Positions 26,976 through 33,081 of a stretch of 64,000 nucleotides of DNA are shown here, one piece after another. The position numbers and the translations under genes are program-made. Within the stretch, counting starts at the first letter, position 1, and every line of letters begins with the position of its first letter. The notes under the pieces are model-generated. The model did not search any database, was not told the DNA's origin, and was given only the letters and a program-made list of their open reading frames with translations. This DNA is from Anaerolineales bacterium (GTDB lineage Bacteria; Chloroflexota; Anaerolineae; Anaerolineales; UBA11579). The stretch is from contig JAHBVC010000002.1 in the NCBI GenBank assembly GCA_019637755.1, forward strand, positions 229,342-293,341. The letters are read 5' to 3'.

Positions 26976-27103
26976 AAAAAGCGCCCGCCACCGGAACTCA
27001 AAAAGTTCCAGTGGCGGGCGCTCATCTTCCGCCGTGCCCCCTCAACTACGGGAGCAAGCTCAGTTGTGGCGCAACTTTAGCACGAAGCCAGCGCTGGTGT
27101 CAA
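26976..27103 (-). promoter_or_regulatory. Two-hairpin leader element, copy 2, before the terminase genes
   Basis: Minus strand: TTGACA (27098-27103), 18-bp spacer and TGC-TAAAGT (-10 at 27074-27079, extended type), with start expected near 27067. SL1 GCTCCC-GTAGTTGA-GGGGGC (27036-27055) differs from copy 1 only by changes that keep pairing. SL2, a 19-bp stem (about 26980-27022), ends in five U. The RNA would normally stop here, 62 bases before the terS start, unless antiterminated or translated. Confidence 0.7.
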
Positions 27104-27104
27104 A

Positions 27105-27434
27105 TCAAGACCAATACTGCCTGGCATCTGCCTCCGTTGTTGGCCAACCACAGCCGCGGCAAATCCCGCGGTCCCAATCCGTTACCCCGCAGGAGGGGCA
27201 TGGCACAACGTCGCTGAATGAAGGTTCGAATGTAGGCACTATCTCAGCGCTGTCCATCCCAACCACACCTTCGCCACCACAAGGCTCACACGCATCAACT
27301 ACCACTTGCTCAGCCTCTTTCAGCCCCTTGACACGGCCAATCTCTCGCCCTCTCTCGAAGCCAGAGTGATAGGCTTGCTTCGTTGCGTCTTCGAGGGCAG
27401 AGCGAACAGTCTACGGCTTAGACCCATCACTCAC
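27105..27434 (-). pseudogene. Zinc-ribbon protein gene with an in-frame amber codon
   Basis: A coding-like frame runs from GTG 27434 (MSDGSKP), hits TAG at 27411-27413, then continues TVRSALEDATKQAYHSGFER and further to three CxxC pairs (CEPC, CPSC, CRGC) and ends at 27105. The segment after the TAG looks like real protein, but has no ATG/GTG/TTG until a GTG at 27305, which would cut off ~35 residues. So the gene is either interrupted by a C-to-T type nonsense change (CAG to TAG), read through, or begins at 27305 (66 aa). Confidence 0.5.
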
Positions 27435-27540
27435 CGCCCTCATCCCGGCCAATCAGCACCAGCGAGACCACTAGTAGCCCGTACAGGATGGGCGGGAACC
27501 AGGCCACCCATGCCGGCGTGACGTACTCAGAGCTAGCCAT
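27427..27540 (-). CDS. 37-aa single-span membrane microprotein
   Basis: Begins MASSEYVTPAWVAWFPPILY, followed by a hydrophobic stretch and the charged end GRDEGGE. Its ATG shares one base with the stop of the upstream 233-aa gene (TAATG), and its stop overlaps the next frame, so it looks translationally coupled. One transmembrane helix; function unknown. Confidence 0.5.
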   Translation of the reverse strand: MASSEYVTPAWVAWFPPILYGLLVVSLVLIGRDEGGE

Positions 27541-28241
27541 TATTTACCGCCTTTGGACTGGGCTTTCAACTCTGCGGGGTAGGTGGAGCCGATAGCCACA
27601 AGATATTTTGTGCAGTTTTCATACTCTTCGCCGTCCTCCAGCTTTTCATCGCCCAACGCATGCTTGGTAACTTCAAAAATCAGGCCGACCAACGGAGTGC
27701 CGTTGCCAGCTGGGTAGATTGAGCCTGCGATGGCCGTCAGCGCGCCGCGCATCTGTTGCTTCTCGAAGCGGGCGGCGGCGAGGGCGCGCAGCAGCCGCAT
27801 CACATTGCCCTGTGTCAGCGTCTCTGGCGCGCCTTCCCGTAATTGGTGCGCGAAGTTTATTTCCTCAAGCTCGAGGAGGCCTCTTTCCTCATCCGTCAGG
27901 GACAGAGCAGGCTCTTCGAGCACTTCTGGCTCCCGGCTCTCAGCCGCCACCTCTTGCTGCCCGAAACTGGCCCGAACAACCTGCCATTCCCCCAGCACAT
28001 CAGGCAGACTTGGCATGAAGAGAGCCTCGAACGATAGCGCAAGAACCAACAAATAATCGACAAGCCCTTGAACCTCGCTTTCCCAAAAAAAGGCGAACTC
28101 GCTTCCGGGGTTTGCCCTAGAAGCCAGCTTATCCAGCTTCTCTAGCAACAGGCCGTCTCCCCGCCCCCAACCCAGACACTCTACAGTCCTGGCCACCAGA
28201 TCTGCAGACACGCAGACAATGCGCTCATCAAACAGGCTCAC
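27540..28241 (-). CDS. Phage protein of unknown function downstream of ParB-like gene
   Basis: A 233-aa, acidic, mostly helical protein (LSLTDEERGLLELEEINFAH, AAARFEKQQMRGALTAIAGS) without recognised domain. Its GTG overlaps the stop of the ParB-like gene (GTGA), so the two are probably made together. It may be a functional partner of the ParB-like protein, but nothing in the sequence shows a Walker motif, so it is not a ParA. Confidence 0.55.
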   Translation of the reverse strand: MSLFDERIVCVSADLVARTVECLGWGRGDGLLLEKLDKLASRANPGSEFAFFWESEVQGLVDYLLVLALSFEALFMPSLPDVLGEWQVVRASFGQQEVAAESREPEVLEEPALSLTDEERGLLELEEINFAHQLREGAPETLTQGNVMRLLRALAAARFEKQQMRGALTAIAGSIYPAGNGTPLVGLIFEVTKHALGDEKLEDGEEYENCTKYLVAIGSTYPAELKAQSKGGK

Positions 28242-29944
28242 TTCTTGCCTCCCTTGGCCTTGCCGCCGGCCGCCGCCTTCTTGGCGGCAGGTCTGCCGGG
28301 GGCCTTCGCAGGCCCGGCTTGCTTCGCTGCGGCAGGCTTCGTGCTCGGCTTCGCCGAGCTGGCCGCCTTCTTCAGCGCCGCCCGGGCGGCCGTTTCTGCA
28401 GAAACGAGCGCCTTCTGCGTACGCTCGGCATCCGCCATGACCGCCGCCGGCAGCTTGAAGCCCCAGGCCTTGGCTTCGGCGTCCAGGTACTTGGCCAGCT
28501 TCACCAGCGACACGCCGTTTTGGGCAAAACCAGCGGCATCAGTAGCCCCAAAGCTATGGTATAGCTTGTAGCGCGGAGAGAACACCATACTCAAGGCCAC
28601 TTCGCGCTGAAGCAACGCCACATCCTTCTTGCTTGCGCTCCCGTCGAATGCTGCCACGCCCGTCCAAGCCTCAACAGCTCCGAATTCCCTGTGCAATTTC
28701 AGCAGTAAACCAGGGAGCGCGATACCAATCTGCTTAGCAAAAACATCTGCATGGCGCAGAACGTAGTCGGCGATGGCATCCTTACGCTTCTCCAGGAGAT
28801 CCCGCTCTAGCCTTGCCTCGCGCATCTGCTGCTCAGACGGCCCCTTTTTCTTGTCATCGCTCGCCTTGGCCTTTACCAAAACCACTGGCACAACCCCGCC
28901 AGGCAGGCCAGCGTAATCGCGTATCCTTTCGTCACCCGCCACCCGCAAGCGCATGAGTTTGTTCTTTTTGGCCTTTTCGACACCTGACCAACTCCAACTG
29001 GACACTAGCTCAACCACTTTGCCATCTGTTGCGGCGTTGTGAGCTGCTAAGCCGGTGCTTTGAACCGCCCACTCCAACATGCTCTGTTGCCAGGCCGTCT
29101 GCTTACGGGCATGGCAGGCGGCAATGCCACAGAAGTGTTCACCATCCAGCTCAGCATGGAAAGGGCAGGCTGAGCAGGCCGGCGGGGCATTCAGGTGCTC
29201 CGCATGTAGCTGGTCGGCAGCTACTTCGGGCAGAGCCGGGAAGTTCTCCGGCTTGGTATCGATGCTCCAATCACGTGGAAAATCAAAATTAACCACACCC
29301 TCCTCATCTTCTAATATAGACCGTGCAGCGCTTGATAGATCGTTGTCGTGCCATTCTGCGGCCTCCTCTATCACCTTATCAAGGTCCTCCCTCAAACCGG
29401 GCGCCACGCGCTGCACCTGCAACAGCGTGCGCGCATCCACCTCGCTCAGCTCGCCGTCTACCAGCTTGGCCTTCATAGCCTCCGGCAGCTCCAACAGGCG
29501 CACCTTGCCGCGCACTGTCGATTCGTTGTAGCCGAACAGCTCGCCGGCCTCCTTGCTGGTCGCCTCGAACTGCTCCATGTAGGTCTTCAACGCCTCGGCC
29601 AGCTCAATCGCATTCAGGTTCTTGCGCTTGACGTTCTCCGCCACACCCAGCTCAAACATCTGGCGCTCATCCAGGCCGCCCACAATCGTCAGCGGCATGC
29701 TGGCGTACTGCCCAGCATCCGGCTCGCCGCTGGCTGCCAGCAGCCGGAAGGCCGCCAAACGCGTGTGGCCAAACACCAGCTCGTAGCCGCCGTCTACCTG
29801 GCGGGCGCTGGGCTTCTCCAGCAGGCCGCTCTTGCGGATGCTGGCAGCGATCTCCGCCACGGTCTCCGCATCCTCAACCTTGCGCATCTGGTACGGGTTG
29901 GGGTGGATCTGCTCCAAAGGCACATTCAAAATTTGCTCGCTCAT
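28238..29944 (-). CDS. ParB/Spo0J-like DNA-binding CTPase-type protein with histone-like tail
   Basis: A 568-aa protein. The N-terminal ParB core has VPLEQIHPNPYQMR, then the nucleotide-binding signature ELVFGHTRLAAFR (GERR-like box) and ENVKRKNLNAIELAEAL (ENIQR-like box). An HTH follows: TSKEAGELFGYNESTVRGKVRLLELP. After it comes a Cys cluster, CSACPFHAELDGEHFCGIAAC. The C-terminal ~75 residues are Ala/Lys/Pro repeats (PAAKQAGPAKAPGRPAAKKA) like histone H1 or AlgP tails. ParB proteins bind parS and clamp DNA with CTP. ATG 29944 has GGAG upstream; a TTG 12 bases earlier is rejected. No ParA is encoded nearby. Confidence 0.85.
   Translation of the reverse strand: MSEQILNVPLEQIHPNPYQMRKVEDAETVAEIAASIRKSGLLEKPSARQVDGGYELVFGHTRLAAFRLLAASGEPDAGQYASMPLTIVGGLDERQMFELGVAENVKRKNLNAIELAEALKTYMEQFEATSKEAGELFGYNESTVRGKVRLLELPEAMKAKLVDGELSEVDARTLLQVQRVAPGLREDLDKVIEEAAEWHDNDLSSAARSILEDEEGVVNFDFPRDWSIDTKPENFPALPEVAADQLHAEHLNAPPACSACPFHAELDGEHFCGIAACHARKQTAWQQSMLEWAVQSTGLAAHNAATDGKVVELVSSWSWSGVEKAKKNKLMRLRVAGDERIRDYAGLPGGVVPVVLVKAKASDDKKKGPSEQQMREARLERDLLEKRKDAIADYVLRHADVFAKQIGIALPGLLLKLHREFGAVEAWTGVAAFDGSASKKDVALLQREVALSMVFSPRYKLYHSFGATDAAGFAQNGVSLVKLAKYLDAEAKAWGFKLPAAVMADAERTQKALVSAETAARAALKKAASSAKPSTKPAAAKQAGPAKAPGRPAAKKAAAGGKAKGGKK
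28391..28406. promoter_or_regulatory. parS-like palindrome, copy 3 (inside the ParB-like gene)
   Basis: An exact third copy of CGTTTCTGCAGAAACG, within the codons for VSAET in the region just before the Lys/Ala-rich tail of the ParB-like protein. Partition loci often carry parS within or next to parB. Confidence 0.6.
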
Positions 29945-29978
29945 TTTGGTCTCCAAAATTGAAGGTAGTTTTCTGTTG

Positions 29979-30542
29979 CTATTTGCCGGCGCGCTCTTTG
30001 TAGCCGCGCACCCACGCTTCGAATGACTTAATCTTCAGCTCAAGCGTCTTGCCGCGCCCTCGCTTGACGATCTTGCCGGCATACACTGCGCTCATTACTG
30101 GCCCAATCTCAATACCCTCGCGCCGTGCAGCCTCATCCACCGGCACCCAGGAGCCGGGCCATTCTCGCACCGATTCCTCCGCGGCCCGCGAGAACGCACT
30201 GACCGCCTCGCCCACGGTCATATCCGGGGAAAGCAGCTCTTCCGCAGGCGGCTGCACGGGCACCCGAATGCCTACCACCTGGGCAATCGCATCTACTGCC
30301 GCCGCAGTCATGGCCTCGCCGATTGCCGCCGCATTGATCTCAATCATTGGCGGATGGTTCATACTAGCCAGCTCCAACGCATCTTCCAGCAGACGCTCAA
30401 TCCCCTTGTAGTAATCCAGTGTCGCCTGTGCGATCACAACCGCCTTTTCAGACTTGCCCGGCCGCGCCATTGCTTCCTGGCGGTCATTTTGCAGCGCTAG
30501 GTGCTTGCCGCGGATTTTCTCTACCTGTGCTTCATTACTCAT
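29979..30542 (-). CDS. Phage protein of unknown function upstream of ParB-like gene
   Basis: A 187-aa helical protein (LALQNDRQEAMARPGKSEKAVVIAQATLDYYKGIERLLEDAL) with a C-terminal segment resembling a small DNA-binding or AlpA-like wing (WVPVDEAARREGIEIGPVMSAVYAGKIVKRGRG...FEAWVRGY). GGAGG lies 6 bases upstream of the ATG, which overlaps the stop of the previous gene (ATGA). Confidence 0.55.
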   Translation of the reverse strand: MSNEAQVEKIRGKHLALQNDRQEAMARPGKSEKAVVIAQATLDYYKGIERLLEDALELASMNHPPMIEINAAAIGEAMTAAAVDAIAQVVGIRVPVQPPAEELLSPDMTVGEAVSAFSRAAEESVREWPGSWVPVDEAARREGIEIGPVMSAVYAGKIVKRGRGKTLELKIKSFEAWVRGYKERAGK

Positions 30543-30745
30543 CCCAAACCTCCGTATTTTTTGACTAACTGTTTTGGCATATGGCCAATGTGCCAGCCGC
30601 CACAAAACTTGCATTTGTAAGCATTCAAATGCGCTCTACCCGTTCGCATTCGAATCCCTACCTTTGCCTGTTGCGCAGCACCCTGCGAGGAATAGCGGAC
30701 CTTCCTGTCACAAGAGCGCCGGCGCAGCCTTCGCTTGCTAGACAT
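30539..30745 (-). CDS. Small basic zinc-finger protein
   Basis: A 68-aa Arg/Lys-rich protein. The end 'NAYKCKFCGGWHIGHMP' forms a C-x2-C...H-x3-H zinc-binding knuckle, a pattern widespread in small phage and actinobacterial proteins of unknown role. Probable nucleic-acid binder. Confidence 0.6.
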   Translation of the reverse strand: MSSKRRLRRRSCDRKVRYSSQGAAQQAKVGIRMRTGRAHLNAYKCKFCGGWHIGHMPKQLVKKYGGLG

Positions 30746-30751
30746 CGGGGC

Positions 30752-31027
30752 CTATCTCTGCGCCCCGCGCTTGGCCATCAACTCGCGCATACCATCCGCC
30801 GCCGCATGCCAGCTACGCTTGCGGTCGCAGTGGCTGCAGCGCACTTGGGCCACGCCCATCGCCTCTACTAGGGCATCATCCTCGGCATCCTGCAGCACCG
30901 CGTCGCTCACATCGCCGGGCAGCGCCAGGCGCAGAATGCGCAAACGGCGCACCTTGGCCGGCGTCTGCGCCACCACGCCCAGCACGCAGCCGCACTCACA
31001 CTTCCACCGCCGCTTCTCTTGGCTCAT
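30752..31027 (-). CDS. Small protein with Com-like CxC...CxxC zinc ribbon
   Basis: A 91-aa protein with WKCECGCVLG near the N-terminus and VRCSHCDRKRSW near the middle, enough cysteines for a zinc ribbon. ATG overlaps the stop of the upstream gene (ATGA). Function unknown; possibly transcription or translation control, as for Mu Com (analogy only). Confidence 0.55.
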   Translation of the reverse strand: MSQEKRRWKCECGCVLGVVAQTPAKVRRLRILRLALPGDVSDAVLQDAEDDALVEAMGVAQVRCSHCDRKRSWHAAADGMRELMAKRGAQR

Positions 31028-31413
31028 TTGCCCTCCAACATCCAAAACAGGTCTTCACGGTCCATTTGCGTCCACGCCGGCTCACCGTTCACCAGCTCCA
31101 CCAGCGCAAAGCTCTCCGCCAGGCTGGCGTCATCGCCGCCCTGGCGCCGGTCGGTGTAGTGCTCCACCCACACAACATCCGCAGGCAGGCTCAACACCAT
31201 GCTCAGCTCGTGCATCAGCTGCTCGATCACATTCGTCACGCTGGCGCCGGTGTTCTCTGGCAGCTCGGTCAGCACCACCACCGTCTGGCCAGCCGCCGCC
31301 GCAAACAAGCGCACCAGGTAGCAGCCCCACGTGTTGCCGATCCAATAGGTCATGCAGGAACGCAGCGCCGGGTGGCTATCCAGCCGCGGGTCATAGGTCA
31401 TGTCAATCTCCAT
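31024..31413 (-). CDS. Phage early protein of unknown function
   Basis: A 129-aa protein (LTELPENTGASVTNVIEQLMHELSMVLSLP) with no recognised domain. Its ATG shares a base with the previous stop (TGATG), which decides the start over a longer reading. The 'LTELPENxGxSVTN' section suggests an alpha/beta fold. Confidence 0.5.
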   Translation of the reverse strand: MEIDMTYDPRLDSHPALRSCMTYWIGNTWGCYLVRLFAAAAGQTVVVLTELPENTGASVTNVIEQLMHELSMVLSLPADVVWVEHYTDRRQGGDDASLAESFALVELVNGEPAWTQMDREDLFWMLEGK

Positions 31414-31808
31414 CACAGCCTCCACAGCAGCAGCAGGGTGTGCATCTCTTGCCCATTGCGGCGATCGATCCACTGCCAGGCCTGCAACTCAGTCACGGCA
31501 GGCAGCTGCTCCAGGTAGCGCTCCGCGGCCACCGGGTGGCCAAGCCGCACGATGCGCAAGTTGCACACGCCGCCCGGATACACCTTGTTCTGCACAATGT
31601 GCTCGCCCTGGCCGCACACCACGCCAGCGAGCGCCGCGCTGGCCACATACTCAAGACGGAATACACCCGCACCGGGCCGTGGCGAGCAGACCTCGCCGTA
31701 GATCTCTTCTTCAAGATCCCACGTGGCCTCCAGCATCAACTCCCAGGCGGCCACTTCGGAGATTCGCTCGCCGTCCATCAGCGGCCTCACTTCCACCCGA
31801 GCGCTCAC
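31413..31808 (-). CDS. Phage early protein of unknown function
   Basis: A 131-aa protein starting at GTG 31808 (overlap GTGA with the previous gene). Alternating strands and helices (FRLEYVASAALAGVVCGQGE, GGVCNLRIVRLGHPVAAERYL). No family recognised. Confidence 0.5.
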   Translation of the reverse strand: MSARVEVRPLMDGERISEVAAWELMLEATWDLEEEIYGEVCSPRPGAGVFRLEYVASAALAGVVCGQGEHIVQNKVYPGGVCNLRIVRLGHPVAAERYLEQLPAVTELQAWQWIDRRNGQEMHTLLLLWRL

Positions 31809-32089
31809 AGCGGCGCTCCGCAGCTGACGCACATCTCCGCCGCGGCTGCATGCTTGCGCGAGCAGTAGGCGCAGCGGTTTGCTTTCACCGCCGCCCGCGG
31901 TTCCATGCCTGCTAGCCGCAATAACTCATCGTCACCTGCTAGCCGCAATAACTCATCGTCACTCAGCTCGCTGATTGGCTTGCCACGGTAAGACACCACA
32001 CCACCCACGAGGAGCATCGCCTTCAGCTCCGGAGGCGAAACGTAGGCATCACCCAACAAATCCAGATAAGTCCCCCGATCAACGGCCAT
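31805..32089 (-). CDS. Small protein with duplicated DDELLRLAG motif and zinc ribbon
   Basis: A 94-aa protein: N-terminal YLDLLGDAYVSPPELKAMLL, then two adjacent DDELLRLAG repeats coded by a 27-bp tandem repeat (31911-31964), then CAYCSRKH...CVSCGAPL. The LKAMLL..G...LSDDELLRLAG section matches the tail of the small terminase subunit. CGGAGGG precedes the ATG. Confidence 0.6.
   Translation of the reverse strand: MAVDRGTYLDLLGDAYVSPPELKAMLLVGGVVSYRGKPISELSDDELLRLAGDDELLRLAGMEPRAAVKANRCAYCSRKHAAAAEMCVSCGAPL
31911..31964. repeat. 27-bp tandem repeat, two copies
   Basis: Two nearly identical 27-bp units beginning gctagccgcaataactcatc, in frame, each coding nine residues (DDELLRLAG). Confidence 0.85.
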
Positions 32090-32513
32090 GCTGACCCTCC
32101 GCCACCCAACTCTCACGGTCCTCGGTAGCCTCGCGCAACAGATCCACCGGCTCGTGCAGTATTTCGCTCAGCGCCGCCTCGGCCAGCGCGATCGCCGCCG
32201 CGCCATCCCGCAGCGCCTGCCGCACCAGGAACAGATCAGAGCGCGTGCACTTGCCCAGCAAGATGCGCTCCGTGATCAGTGCTCCCGCCTGGATCCCCGC
32301 CTTCAGCTGCGCCTGGTTGGCCCGCGCCAACCGCAAGGCGGCCGTCGGTGCCGGCGGCACGCCACGCAAGGCTTGCAATCTGCGCTCCGCTTGCAGCAGG
32401 CGCACGCTCTGCCGATCGGCTGGCGGCACTACCACACGCACCGTGTCACCACAGCGGCTGCAAAAACCTACTTCACCCGTTTCAACTCGCTCAACACTCA
32501 CCAACTCTGCCAT
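32079..32513 (-). CDS. Phage early protein with CxxC pair
   Basis: A 144-aa protein with FCSRCGDTVRVVVP near the N-terminus, then a helical region (VRLLQAERRLQALRGVPPAP, GAAAIALAEAALSEILHEP). GGGAG lies 6 bases before the ATG. Unknown function. Confidence 0.5.
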   Translation of the reverse strand: MAELVSVERVETGEVGFCSRCGDTVRVVVPPADRQSVRLLQAERRLQALRGVPPAPTAALRLARANQAQLKAGIQAGALITERILLGKCTRSDLFLVRQALRDGAAAIALAEAALSEILHEPVDLLREATEDRESWVAEGQHGR

Positions 32514-32514
32514 T

Positions 32515-33081
32515 TCACACTCCCGTTTTGTTTGTGCTAATTGCCGCGAAGCAAGCGCCCGCGGAGAACATGTGAACTTCGCGGCCAGCCTCAGGCGCAC
32601 CTACTTTGTTTTGCGCCAGGGCAATCCCCTCGTGGCTAGCCAACTTCTCTAAAAGACTCATAGGCTCATGCGTCGCGCAAACATCAGCCGCCAGCAGCCG
32701 CTCGGCCACGTTCACCCGGCCGCCCCGTAGGCGGTGAACATCGCGGGGAACATCGCGGGCGCGACGTTCCCCCGAAGCAGCAGCAGCTCGGCGCCCATCG
32801 CAAAACTTCGCGTCTTTCGCGAAAGAGAAAGAGAGAAATACCCCTTGTTCACCCGAAATCAGGCCATCGCCCAGCTCCAAAAAGGCTTGCTGGCCAGCCA
32901 AAACGTGCTCAAAAAACAAATCGCGCCCATGCCACAGCGCCCCCGCAACATTCCCCACGTTCACTACATTCACCGCCGTACGGGTAAATGCGGTGCCTAT
33001 CCCCCCGCACCCCCCTAAAAAGGCAGCAGCAGCACACCTGGCAACGTTCTCCATGTTCACCACATTCACCGGCCTAGTCAT
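32515..33081 (-). CDS. NVVN-repeat-rich protein coupled to the primase gene
   Basis: A 188-aa frame whose ATG overlaps the primase stop by 8 bases and has GGAG 7 bases upstream. It contains short repeats (PVNVVNMENVA, AVNVVNVGNVA, and RVNVAERLLAADV later). The rest has no recognised domain. The DNA repeats gtgaaygtrgtgaacgtg-like units on both strands, which may be a binding array as well as code. Less certain than its neighbours. Confidence 0.45.
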   Translation of the reverse strand: MTRPVNVVNMENVARCAAAAFLGGCGGIGTAFTRTAVNVVNVGNVAGALWHGRDLFFEHVLAGQQAFLELGDGLISGEQGVFLSFSFAKDAKFCDGRRAAAASGERRARDVPRDVHRLRGGRVNVAERLLAADVCATHEPMSLLEKLASHEGIALAQNKVGAPEAGREVHMFSAGACFAAISTNKTGV

